This document shows, one piece after another, positions 16,687 through 23,651 of a stretch of DNA of 39,353 bases. The notes beneath the pieces were generated by a model that saw only the letters and a program-made list of their open reading frames with translations, ran no database searches and had not been told where the DNA came from. Where the stretch lies: assembly GCA_938015425.1 (NCBI GenBank), contig CALLPQ010000154.1, positions 1-39,353 on the forward strand. The letters run 5' to 3'. A program made the position numbers and the translations under genes. How positions within the stretch are numbered: position 1 is the first letter of the stretch; each line of letters opens with the position of its first letter. The DNA is from an uncultured Parvularculaceae bacterium (lineage in GTDB: Bacteria; Pseudomonadota; Alphaproteobacteria; Caulobacterales; Parvularculaceae).

Positions 16687-17340
16687 ATGAAGTTCTTTAT
16701 TGATACTGCCAATGTTGACGAAATTGAAGAGCTAATCCCTACGGGGCTTGTGGATGGTGTTACTACCAATCCTAGTCTGATTATGAAGTCGGGGCGTGAT
16801 TTCCGCGAGGTTGTGGCACAGATTTGCGCTTTAACCGACGGCCCCGTGAGTGCGGAAGTCACCGCTTTGGAGGCCGATGCCATGATTGCCGAGGGAAAAT
16901 CTTTGGCTAAAATCGCCGATAATGTAACGGTTAAACTTCCCCTTACGCTTGAAGGGTTGAAAGCTTGCGCCGCGTTTAAGGCCGAGAATATTCCAACCAA
17001 TGTCACTTTATGCTTTTCCGCTAATCAGGCTTTGTTGGCCGCTAAAGCGGGAGCCAGCTTTGTCTCGCCATTTATTGGCCGGATTGATGATCTGGGTATT
17101 GATGGGATGGAGCTTATTCGGGATATCAGAGAGATTTTTGATAATTACGATTTTCAAACAGAAATTCTGGCGGCGTCGATCCGCTCTTCGCTGCATATTC
17201 GTGAATGTGCGTTAGCCGGAGCCGATGTGGCAACAGCGCCGCCAGCGGTCATAAAATCATTGGTAAAACATCCGTTGACCGATAAAGGGCTTGAGGCTTT
17301 TTTAGCGGATTGGGAAAAAACGGGCCAAAAAATTCTCTAA
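16687..17340 (+). CDS. tal: small transaldolase / fructose-6-phosphate aldolase family
   Basis: A 217-aa class I aldolase of the TalC/FSA subfamily, transferring dihydroxyacetone units in the pentose phosphate pathway or cleaving fructose 6-phosphate. Visible motifs are [31 protein letters not shown] with the Schiff-base lysine, [19 protein letters not shown], and SPFIGRIDD. The ending [30 protein letters not shown] also fits. Transaldolase and FSA activity cannot be separated reliably from these motifs. The track start at 16600 adds 29 residues with no counterpart in the family; the ATG at 16687 has GCGGAGCCGG upstream and gives the standard N-terminus. It is alone on its strand, divergent from kor and convergent with the oxygenase gene. 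Confidence 0.93.
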   Translation: MKFFIDTANVDEIEELIPTGLVDGVTTNPSLIMKSGRDFREVVAQICALTDGPVSAEVTALEADAMIAEGKSLAKIADNVTVKLPLTLEGLKACAAFKAENIPTNVTLCFSANQALLAAKAGASFVSPFIGRIDDLGIDGMELIRDIREIFDNYDFQTEILAASIRSSLHIRECALAGADVATAPPAVIKSLVKHPLTDKGLEAFLADWEKTGQKIL

Positions 17341-17444
17341 ATTTAAAACCCCTGCAAATTATATACTGGCTTTCTTATGTACATAATTTGACAGTAATAT
17401 TTAATGTCAGAACAATCTCAAGATTCATTTAATCATTAAACTGA

Positions 17445-18404
17445 TTATTTAATTAATCCAATCTCGCGCAGGCGCTGGTTTAAAAAATCGCCAGCGGTAA
17501 TGTCATTATATTTTGCGCCATCACCTTTGCAGCTATCCAAACAGGATAGTCTCGCTTCAGAGTGCGGATGCATGAAAAAAGGCATTGAGTATCGTGAAAC
17601 ATTTGGCCCTTCAGGGTTGATGACACGGTGTGTTGTCGCGGGGATAATATCATTGGTGATCCGCGCTAACATATCGCCCGCATCAACAATTAGATTTTCC
17701 GGATCTGTATCGATCGATAGCCATTCGCCATTACGATCCAGTAATTGTAAACCGCTGCCATTGGCGGAAACCAGTATGGTGATGAGATTAATGTCCTCAT
17801 GGGCTGCTGCGCGGATGGCCCCCGCCGGCGCGTCATCACAAATGGGGGGGTAATGTAATAGTCGCAATAAAGAATTGCCGTCTGTCACCATGTGGCGGAA
17901 AAAATCATGCGGCAAGTCCAAAGACGGCGTTAAGGCCTCCAGCATAATTTGCCCCGCTTCTTCGAGACTATTATAAAGGTTTATAAAGACATCTCGAAAA
18001 TCATTTGATTGACCATTGCTCAGTGTCGGCCAAACATTGATCGGGTACGTATTGACCAAAGCGTGATCTGGTTCAAACTCGCGTCCAATATGCCAGAATT
18101 CTTTTAGGTCGGGTACGTCGTTCCCTTTTGCGTGTTCCCGTCCAAAAGCAATATATCCTCTTTGACCGCCATCACCGCTATTGTACTGCATTTTATCTTT
18201 AAGAGGCTGTGCAAAAAGGGTTTCGGCTAGATCATAGGCTTTGGTTAACAACGAGGTTTCAACACCGTGATCTTTTAAAATAATAAAACCGTAATGTTTT
18301 AAACCATCAAACAGTTTGGTGATAAAATCTTGTCGGTCTGCATCATCACCATGTGTATAGGAATGAAGGCTAAGCTCGGGCACGCGGGTAAGGGGGGGTG
18401 TCAT
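17445..18404 (-). CDS. isopenicillin N synthase-like Fe(II)/2-oxoglutarate oxygenase
   Basis: Member of the isopenicillin N synthase-like non-heme iron oxygenase family. The N-terminal DIOX_N region contains LKHYGFIILKDHGVE. The C-terminal 2OG-Fe(II) domain has the iron triad H-x-D...H: AAHEDINLIT (His202, Asp204) and TTHRVINPEG (His259). SRYSMPFF provides the RxS motif for the 2-oxoglutarate carboxylate. QRGYIAFGREHAKG and DLKEFWHIG are usual in bacterial homologues of unknown substrate. The track start at 18440 is probably too long; the ATG at 18404 follows GAAGGATC by a few bases, giving 319 aa starting MTPPLTRVPELSL. It is probably monocistronic, and the substrate is unknown. Confidence 0.9.
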   Translation of the reverse strand: MTPPLTRVPELSLHSYTHGDDADRQDFITKLFDGLKHYGFIILKDHGVETSLLTKAYDLAETLFAQPLKDKMQYNSGDGGQRGYIAFGREHAKGNDVPDLKEFWHIGREFEPDHALVNTYPINVWPTLSNGQSNDFRDVFINLYNSLEEAGQIMLEALTPSLDLPHDFFRHMVTDGNSLLRLLHYPPICDDAPAGAIRAAAHEDINLITILVSANGSGLQLLDRNGEWLSIDTDPENLIVDAGDMLARITNDIIPATTHRVINPEGPNVSRYSMPFFMHPHSEARLSCLDSCKGDGAKYNDITAGDFLNQRLREIGLIK

Positions 18405-18476
18405 AAATGATCCTTCATTATGATTAGGGATGATTGGCATTTTAAGATTTATGTTGCCATTTCTTTAACCATATTC

Positions 18477-18491
18477 TGGCACGTTTAACGG
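18477..18491 (+). promoter_or_regulatory. weak sigma-54-like element upstream of flbT
   Basis: TGGCACGTTTAACGG has a perfect -24 half (TGGCACG), but the -12 dinucleotide is GG instead of the nearly invariant GC. It lies about 90 bp before flbT. This may be a degenerate promoter or chance. Confidence 0.25.
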
Positions 18492-18579
18492 ATAGAATTA
18501 TTATAGCGGCCGCTAAAACTTTACAAAAGATAAATATTGCTAAAAGTCGAATATTTACGGCCTCAACAGGGATTAAGTG

Positions 18580-18975
18580 ATGGGATTAAAGCTGTCTTTA
18601 AAGCCTAATGAAAAAATCGCGATTAATGGTGCTGTGCTGACGAATGGTCATAAACGGACCCAGTTAATGGTGGAAAATCAGGCGCGTATTCTGCGTGAAA
18701 GTGACATTATACAAGAAGAAGAGGCCAATACACCAGCAAAACGGGTCTATTTGCCGATCATGTTGATGTATCTGGAGCCGGATTGCCGGAAAGAATGTCA
18801 TGGGGATTTTGCAAGGCGTTTAAGCGAGTTTATCGAAGTTGTGGATGATCCTGAATGTCAGACAAAATGTTTAAGTATTGCCGCCCACGTGGCGAATGAG
18901 GATTATTATAAAGCCTTGGCGGAGTGTCGCCACCTTATGAATTATGAAAAGGAGCGCCTTTCCCATGTCGCATAG
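18580..18975 (+). CDS. flbT: flagellin synthesis regulator FlbT
   Basis: Post-transcriptional regulator known from Caulobacter, where it binds the 5' untranslated region of flagellin mRNA and promotes its decay until the hook is complete. The sequence MGLKLSLKPNEKIAINGAVLTNG opens like other FlbT proteins. VYLPIMLMYLEP, a Cys-rich central part and a final helical domain (EDYYKALAECRHLMNYEKERL) agree. Length is 131 aa. The track begins with GTG at 18577, but the ATG directly after it at 18580 gives the family N-terminus. It overlaps flaF by 11 bp, so the two are translationally coupled. Position directly before the flagellin gene fits its role. Confidence 0.93.
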   Translation: MGLKLSLKPNEKIAINGAVLTNGHKRTQLMVENQARILRESDIIQEEEANTPAKRVYLPIMLMYLEPDCRKECHGDFARRLSEFIEVVDDPECQTKCLSIAAHVANEDYYKALAECRHLMNYEKERLSHVA

Positions 18976-19327
18976 TCATTATATCGATGCACAAACAAAA
19001 GTAGGGACTCCGCGCGATGTGGAATATTTGGCCTTCACAAAGATTACCGCAAAGCTTATTGCGGTGCATGAACAGGGGCGGGAAGATTTAAAAACATTGG
19101 TGGATGCTATTCACGATAACCGCCAATTATGGGGCGCGTTGGCCAGTGATTGCGCAAGCGAGAAAAATTTATTGCCCGAAGAGACCCGCGCGACCATTAT
19201 CAATCTAAGTCGGTGGGTTAATGCGTATTCCAGCGAAGTGATGCGAGCGGGAAAAAGTGCAGAGCCATTGATTGAAGTCAACCGTATAATGATGGATGGC
19301 CTTGCGGGACGTGCCGCAAAAGAGTAA
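18965..19327 (+). CDS. flaF: flagellin biosynthesis regulator FlaF
   Basis: Partner of FlbT in alphaproteobacterial flagellin control; FlaF favours flagellin production or secretion while FlbT represses it. The 120-aa protein shows the family pattern GTPRDVEYLAFTKITAKL, NRQLWGALASDCASEKNLLPEETRATIINLSRWV and the C-terminal LIEVNRIMMDGL. The track start at 18944 lies inside flbT; the ATG at 18965 follows AAAGGAGCG by about 10 bases and is preferred. A hairpin with two adjacent GC-rich elements follows about 85 bp downstream. Confidence 0.92.
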   Translation: MSHSHYIDAQTKVGTPRDVEYLAFTKITAKLIAVHEQGREDLKTLVDAIHDNRQLWGALASDCASEKNLLPEETRATIINLSRWVNAYSSEVMRAGKSAEPLIEVNRIMMDGLAGRAAKE

Positions 19328-19374
19328 TCTGTAGGCATAAATTTTTCAATAAAACGACCATCAGATAAAACGTT

Positions 19375-19392
19375 TTTCTGCCTATGCAGGAA
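19375..19392. repeat. small REP-like hairpin, copy 1
   Basis: TTTCTGC-CTAT-GCAGGAA forms a 7-bp stem with one T-G wobble. It is a covarying relative of the hairpin at 28491-28508, with the same loop and same wobble but a C-G pair changed to T-A. Confidence 0.6.
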
Positions 19393-19396
19393 TTGC

Positions 19397-19432
19397 CCCC
19401 CGGCAAGAATTACCCGGCAAATTTTGCCGGGT
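19397..19432 (+). promoter_or_regulatory. paired CCCGGCAA elements: terminator or FlbD-type enhancer
   Basis: CCCCGGCAAGAATT is directly followed by ACCCGGCAAATTTTGCCGGGT, a 9-bp perfect stem with a 3-base centre and then TTTGTTGTTT. Read as RNA it is a plausible rho-independent terminator for flbT-flaF. Read as DNA it resembles what I recall of the Caulobacter ftr elements (CGGCAAA inverted repeats) bound by FlbD, and it lies about 100-135 bp before a sigma-54 promoter, a standard enhancer distance. Both readings may apply. Confidence 0.55.
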
Positions 19433-19502
19433 TTGTTGTTTCAGGCGGGATATTCGGGTTTATGGTTACTGGTCCTCTTAGGTAAAATTTAGGGTTCGTG
19501 AG

Positions 19503-19528
19503 GCCTTGTTAACAATAATTAACAAGGC
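19503..19528. promoter_or_regulatory. 26-bp perfect inverted repeat upstream of the flagellin promoter
   Basis: GCCTTGTTAA and TTAACAAGGC are perfect 10-bp arms around CAATAA. It ends only 6 bp before the -24 element of the flagellin promoter. It could be a regulator site close to the promoter; there is no T tract, so it does not look like a terminator. The regulator is unknown. TTAA-N6-TTAA is one base short of the CtrA spacing. Confidence 0.5.
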
Positions 19529-19534
19529 GTTAAA

Positions 19535-19549
19535 TGGCGTCCAATTTGC
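19535..19549 (+). promoter_or_regulatory. sigma-54 -24/-12 promoter of the flagellin gene
   Basis: TGGCGTCCAATTTGC has GG and GC separated by exactly 10 bases and keeps TGGC and TTGC, the core of the sigma-54 consensus. The inferred start of transcription near 19560 leaves a leader of about 170 bases before the flagellin ATG. Late flagellin genes in Caulobacter use this promoter class. Confidence 0.65.
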
Positions 19550-19641
19550 GATTAGGGTTGGTACGTCGTCGCTTATTTTTTGTTACTCGTTTTGTTACTT
19601 GGCCCTATTGTTTAAAAAATTGTGTGCCAGATTGTGAGTGC

Positions 19642-19669
19642 CAAATAGTAAGTGTCAAATAGTAAGTGT
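19642..19669. repeat. two tandem 14-bp units in the flagellin leader
   Basis: CAAATAGTAAGTGT occurs twice in direct succession, 14 of 14 identical, preceded by a partial related copy (GTGAGTGC). It lies in the inferred 5' untranslated region of the flagellin mRNA. Confidence 0.85.
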
Positions 19670-19733
19670 CGATGGTCAAAGCCGAGATAAAATCTCATTA
19701 AAGATAAAAACAGACCCCAGAAAGGGATATGAA

Positions 19734-20564
19734 ATGACCTCCAGCATCAACACAAATCCGGGCGCACTTGTCGCTCTTCAAAACCTCACCAGCGTCAATG
19801 ACCGTCTTGCTGAAACACAGCGCCGTGTCTCAACCGGCTTGCAAGTCTCAAGTGCTGCGGATAATCCCGCGCTTTTTGCGTTGGCTCAGCAACAGCGCGC
19901 AGAACTTGGTTCGATTGAATCATTGCAGCAAGGTTTACGCATTGGTCAATCTGCGGTGGATGTGGCTTTAACCGCGAGTGATTCAATTAGTGATATATTG
20001 GTTGAATTACGGTCGGTTGCGTTGCAAGCGGCTGACGAGTCTATCCCTTCAGAGACGCGTGATATTCTCAATGAAAGATTTGCTTCCCTAACGGAACAAA
20101 TTGGCCGTGTTGTTGATAGTGCCGAAGTTGGCGGGCGCAACCTTCTTGCTAGTGGTGCAAGTGATTTATCATTGGTGGCCAGCACTGATGGAGCCACACA
20201 AATCAGTGTTGCAGCACAAGACCTGTCACTTGGCGGCGCCAATTTGACAGTATCGAATAGTGCAACAGCCCTTAGTGATGGTGCATCTGCACTGGCGCAA
20301 ATCACAGCGATTGAAGAGTCACTGGTTAATGTCAGTAATGCTTCTGCCCGTCTTGGTAATGGGTCGCAAGCCTTGGATTTGCAAGAAAACCTTTTAGGCC
20401 GTGTTTCTGATTCTCTTGAAGTTTCTATCGGAAACCTTGTCGATGCAGATCTGGCAAGAGAAAGCTCACGCTTGCAAGCCCTACAGGTGCAACAGCAATT
20501 GGCAATCCAGACCTTATCGATTGCGAATGCAGCACCAAACTCGATCCTTGCCTTGTTTGCATAA
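19734..20564 (+). CDS. flagellin
   Basis: Flagellar filament subunit exported by the flagellar type III system. The conserved D0/D1 N-terminus is present: MTSSINTNPGALVALQNL, RLAETQRRVSTGLQVSSAADNPALFALAQQ. So is the C-terminal helix: NLVDADLARESSRLQALQVQQQLAIQTLSIANAAPNSILALF. The 276-aa size equals the short alphaproteobacterial flagellins such as Caulobacter FljK, with almost no variable D2/D3 domain. The C-terminal end is hydrophobic, as is typical. The track start at 19638 lies in the leader; the ATG at 19734 follows AGAAAGGGAT. It is the only flagellin in the window and is flanked by flbT-flaF and flaG. Confidence 0.96.
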   Translation: MTSSINTNPGALVALQNLTSVNDRLAETQRRVSTGLQVSSAADNPALFALAQQQRAELGSIESLQQGLRIGQSAVDVALTASDSISDILVELRSVALQAADESIPSETRDILNERFASLTEQIGRVVDSAEVGGRNLLASGASDLSLVASTDGATQISVAAQDLSLGGANLTVSNSATALSDGASALAQITAIEESLVNVSNASARLGNGSQALDLQENLLGRVSDSLEVSIGNLVDADLARESSRLQALQVQQQLAIQTLSIANAAPNSILALFA

Positions 20565-20589
20565 CAGTCCATAAGCTGATGAAACTCAA

Positions 20590-20615
20590 ATCCGGGCCGC
20601 ATTGGCGGCCTGGAT
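20590..20615 (+). terminator. hairpin between flagellin and flaG
   Basis: ATCCGGGCCGC and GCGGCCTGGAT pair over 11 bp with one G-T wobble and an ATTG loop. There is no T tract, so it is less a terminator than a processing or stability structure at the flagellin mRNA 3' end that would favour flagellin over flaG. The flaG ribosome binding site follows closely. Confidence 0.5.
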
Positions 20616-20631
20616 AAGAGGGGAGGTTATT

Positions 20632-21042
20632 ATGTCAGAAATTCTACAGCCGTCTGCACAAGGATCAGGTGTCAGGATTAATCAAAATGTCAGTGCTGCG
20701 GCAACAAATAGTGCCAACCAGCGAAATGATGATTTGCGCGAGGCACGAAGAGCAGCAAGTGCTGACAGGGTTGCGGATGCGCAACGTGAACAAGATCAGC
20801 GTGCCGAACAGTTTCGGGAAACCAGCGAAATCATTCAACGCGCGATTGGGGCCAATACGCGCCTTGAAATAACGGCTGGTCTGGAAACAAACCGCTTTAT
20901 CTATCGTGCAATTGATGTGGATACGGGTGAGGTGGTGAGTGAATGGCCACCAGAACAATTTGCCCGGTTCATTAATGATCTTGGAGAACAAAGCACGAGC
21001 ACACAGCAATTGGCTGGTCTGGTGTTGGATGAGCAAGCTTAA
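20632..21042 (+). CDS. flaG: FlaG family protein
   Basis: A 136-aa protein with a long charged, Ala/Arg/Gln-rich, probably coiled-coil first half. The C-terminal half matches the FlaG pattern: TRLEITAGLETNRFIYRAIDVDTGEVVSEWPPEQFARFI, with IDxxTGEVVxxxPPE as the recognisable core. FlaG proteins influence filament length and usually sit beside the flagellin gene, as here. The track start at 20602 lies within the intergenic hairpin; the ATG at 20632 follows GAGGGGAGG. The gene ends at the strong bidirectional terminator. Confidence 0.85.
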   Translation: MSEILQPSAQGSGVRINQNVSAAATNSANQRNDDLREARRAASADRVADAQREQDQRAEQFRETSEIIQRAIGANTRLEITAGLETNRFIYRAIDVDTGEVVSEWPPEQFARFINDLGEQSTSTQQLAGLVLDEQA

Positions 21043-21068
21043 TCCGGACTTATTTGATGTATCGATAA

Positions 21069-21104
21069 AAAAATAGCGACCAACATAAGTTGGTCGCTAT
21101 TTTT
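21069..21104. terminator. bidirectional rho-independent terminator
   Basis: AAAAATAGCGACCAAC and GTTGGTCGCTATTTTT are perfect 16-bp arms around ATAA, with an A tract on one side and a T tract on the other. It serves both flaG and the convergent metallo-hydrolase gene. Confidence 0.95.
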
Positions 21105-21124
21105 AATTTTTGTTATTCGCTGAT

Positions 21125-22714
21125 TTATTCACTTGCTTGGGCTTCACGTCCACGCTTAACAGAGTCCCAAAAATCAGCCGCTTTTGTGGTCGCTCCATGT
21201 ACCGGAATAAATGTTTCAATATCAAGATTCAAACTTTCCAGCTTTTCAGCGAATGCAAGTTGGTTTGCATTGGCAGGCGGTAAAGTGTCACCGCGTGCGC
21301 TGAAGATATCGGCAACCAATAGTGATTTGATCTCGGGGATATACATCACGATGATTTCCTCGGCGTGTGGATTTGGTCCCACATTATAGAGTTCTACTTT
21401 GCGAGAGCCACGCCCGATAGAATATTTTTCATCATCAAAAGAGGTAATGTTTACATCTTCGGGGGTGCCGCCATTTTGACCTATATTGCGGCTGGCGTTA
21501 CCAACATTATTCACAAAATCTACATTGCCAGCTGTTGTTAGAATGCCAATCCCTGCTTCGAGATAGCCATATAATCCGCCAGAATGATCAAAATGGTGGT
21601 GGGTTGGCACGGCCCATTTGATCTTCCGTCCGGGGAGTTCTTTTTGGATGGTGCGAATAACATCGCGGCTGGTTTGTGCTGACTGCGGTGTTTCCAGAAT
21701 AAGAACACCAGAACGCTGGTTTACGAAAATCACATTATACCCTTGGGCCGCATTAGGGATGAAATAAATATTCTTGGCCAGTTTTTCAACGGGTAAATCG
21801 CGTGCCGCCGCTGAAGGGGCGGTAAAGGGATCATTTTGTGTTGCATCGTCAGGCTGGGTGAACAAAGCTTCATCCGCCGCTTCAAGGCTAACATTTTCCA
21901 CGGTAATCTTGGCAGTGGTGTTACCAGCCTGATCTACGGTGATGGCGTGGGCAAGCAATGCGCCGTTTACATCTTTGTAATCGCCAAACGACATAGTCGT
22001 GGCCGTGTCGCCCCATTGTTCGTGTGCGGTTAATGTTTGGGTTTTAGCAAGACGGCCTGTCTCGTTATCAAAATAAACATTTACAGCGCGTCCGAAACTG
22101 TCAGCAAAAACCAATACGGAATGGGTTTTGCCGTCATGGGTTTCAGTGCCGGCAAATCGCAATGCGTCTGAATTGTCCGCCATTTCCAACAATAGGCTGG
22201 CGGAGGTGTTTACGCGGTCAAGAATGTTTTGGCCGACGGCAACATCAATCAGGGCAACTGCGTTTTGGCCCGCTAGATAAACCCAGTCGGGGCCAGCGCC
22301 GCGCACATACCGAAAGCCTAAATTGTCGCCATTATAATTTTCAATGGAGAGGCGGCCATCGGAACGGTGAGCAACCGTTTTAAAAGCATTGCCAAAATCT
22401 GTTGAAGCGCCAGGTGTTGGGGCTTGGCCGGGGTTTGAACTACTGGTGGCGAAAGTCACACTGGAATTACGTATAGCGTTGAGGGCCTCATATCCGCCGA
22501 TGGATGTAATGGCGCGATCAAGAACAGTTTGCGCTTTTGCCTGATCAGTAAAGGCAATTGATTGGTTAGCTGATTGTGTGGTTGCGCTATTAGCGAAGGC
22601 CGTAAAATGCGGTGTTGCCAAAGCGGCAAGTGCAATCAGGCTAACTTTTGTTCTTAGCTTACGTGTCGCTATCTTGCTTTTCATGGTTGGCTCAGTCCTT
22701 GTTAATTTAGTCAT
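21125..22714 (-). CDS. exported metallo-beta-lactamase-fold hydrolase
   Basis: The 529-aa protein carries an N-terminal signal peptide (KLRTKVSLIALAALATPHFTAFANS), so it acts in the periplasm or outside. Residues 45-300 form an all-beta region like the outer-membrane-lipoprotein-sorting type folds that precede some exported MBL domains. The C-terminal third is a metallo-beta-lactamase fold with the metal motif THHHFDHSGG, a later histidine in NPHAEE and the final VHGA motif. ILTTAGNVDFV and SLLVADIFSARGDTLPPAN also fit. The substrate is unknown. The start at 22714 has AAGGGAA upstream; the internal ATG at 22684 (MKSKIATRK) follows AAGGA and is equally possible. It converges on the flagellar locus through the shared terminator. 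Confidence 0.85.
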   Translation of the reverse strand: MTKLTRTEPTMKSKIATRKLRTKVSLIALAALATPHFTAFANSATTQSANQSIAFTDQAKAQTVLDRAITSIGGYEALNAIRNSSVTFATSSSNPGQAPTPGASTDFGNAFKTVAHRSDGRLSIENYNGDNLGFRYVRGAGPDWVYLAGQNAVALIDVAVGQNILDRVNTSASLLLEMADNSDALRFAGTETHDGKTHSVLVFADSFGRAVNVYFDNETGRLAKTQTLTAHEQWGDTATTMSFGDYKDVNGALLAHAITVDQAGNTTAKITVENVSLEAADEALFTQPDDATQNDPFTAPSAAARDLPVEKLAKNIYFIPNAAQGYNVIFVNQRSGVLILETPQSAQTSRDVIRTIQKELPGRKIKWAVPTHHHFDHSGGLYGYLEAGIGILTTAGNVDFVNNVGNASRNIGQNGGTPEDVNITSFDDEKYSIGRGSRKVELYNVGPNPHAEEIIVMYIPEIKSLLVADIFSARGDTLPPANANQLAFAEKLESLNLDIETFIPVHGATTKAADFWDSVKRGREAQASE

Positions 22715-23003
22715 TAAACATTTCCCTTATCTATACGGATTAAAGTTGAGCATGAATGTCTTACTTTGCTTGTCTCGTACCTATCAGGTGCGCATTGGGG
22801 CAGGCAAGGTTTACCCACCATCTCCCCTTAAGAAACGCATCAATTTCTCGTTATGATACAGACGTTATGATTCACACGATATGATGCAGGCGATTTTGCG
22901 GTTAGGGGAGAGGGCATGCTTTTACAATTCAATAAAAACATGTTTATAAAATGCCGTTTAAGAAGATAAGATGATTGATTTGGAGGGTCGCTTCAAGAAT
23001 GTG

Positions 23004-23396
23004 CTAGAAATTAGCATCTTCCCCAAAAATACGGCCACCTCTGGCGGTTATATCATCATTTGGGTAATTGCATTGTTGCAGGCCAGCCCGCCAACCCAAT
23101 TGATAGGATTCATCTTCACTGAAGGCATAATCATCCCGCACCCTTTTTGTGGAGAAGCTTTTTTCTGCTTCGCGGGCAGTCTGGCAACCATCACTAAATC
23201 CAGCCAGATATCCCGGTTCATTTTGTAAGGCGGCTAATTTGCTGGTGGAGCAAGCGCCAAGGCAAATAAGGGCGGCCATGCAGGCACTAGCCTTTACCAA
23301 AAAGGCCTTTACTAAAAAGGTTTTTGAGCCATATTTTGAATTTTTAAGCGAATTTAATAAAAATGCATTGTAAGTATTTGTTTTTATTGGCTGCAT
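23004..23396 (-). CDS. small lipoprotein with GYxxGFxDGC motif
   Basis: A 130-aa lipoprotein: a leader with a duplicated segment (TFLVKAFLVKA) and hydrophobic core ends in the lipobox LGAC. The mature part has two related modules. The first is GYLAGFSDGCQTA and the second is YQLGWRAGLQQC, each a Gly-x3-Gly-x3-Gly/Cys helix-like motif with one cysteine, probably disulfide-bonded to each other. I do not know a named family. The track start at 23408 is a GTG; the ATG at 23396 follows GGAGAT. It is on the same strand as the MBL gene but upstream of it by about 290 bp. Confidence 0.72.
   Translation of the reverse strand: MQPIKTNTYNAFLLNSLKNSKYGSKTFLVKAFLVKASACMAALICLGACSTSKLAALQNEPGYLAGFSDGCQTAREAEKSFSTKRVRDDYAFSEDESYQLGWRAGLQQCNYPNDDITARGGRIFGEDANF
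23290..23319. repeat. 15-bp tandem duplication in the lipoprotein leader
   Basis: GCCTTTACCAAAAAG is followed by GCCTTTACTAAAAAG (14 of 15 identical). It is in frame and produces the FLVKAFLVKA repeat within the signal peptide. Confidence 0.85.
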
Positions 23397-23651
23397 TTCT
23401 ATCTCCACATATATAATTAAGGCTAGATTATCTTCAATTGCGCTATTGCAATCAGGATTTACGGGTGATGGTAGCAGATTGACTGATATAATGCCCGCTT
23501 ATCCAAAACTATCTCCTGAACATCTACAGTGAAAGCTATCAGGTTAACTCCTTTTTGGGAAGCAAGGATGGTTGAAAATTAGATATTTCGCAATCAATCC
23601 TTAATCCTAATCGGGTAATGCTAGAGGAAATATTATAAAGGTTAGCTGTAT

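Larger units (their letters stand above)
19328..19733. other. flaF-flagellin control region
   Basis: A 406-bp gap packed with structure. It holds, in order, a REP-like small hairpin (19375-19392), a pair of GC-rich CCCGGCAA elements (19397-19432), a 26-bp perfect inverted repeat (19503-19528), a sigma-54-type promoter (19535-19549), and two tandem 14-bp units (19642-19669) in the inferred 5' untranslated region. The track's upstream extension of the flagellin ORF (from 19638) lies in this untranslated region. Confidence 0.7.

Noticed and set aside
19638-19733. N-terminal extension of flagellin in the ORF track.
   Set aside because: The D0 helix begins at MTSSINTN, the ribosome binding site precedes 19734, and the extension covers a tandem DNA repeat in the leader.
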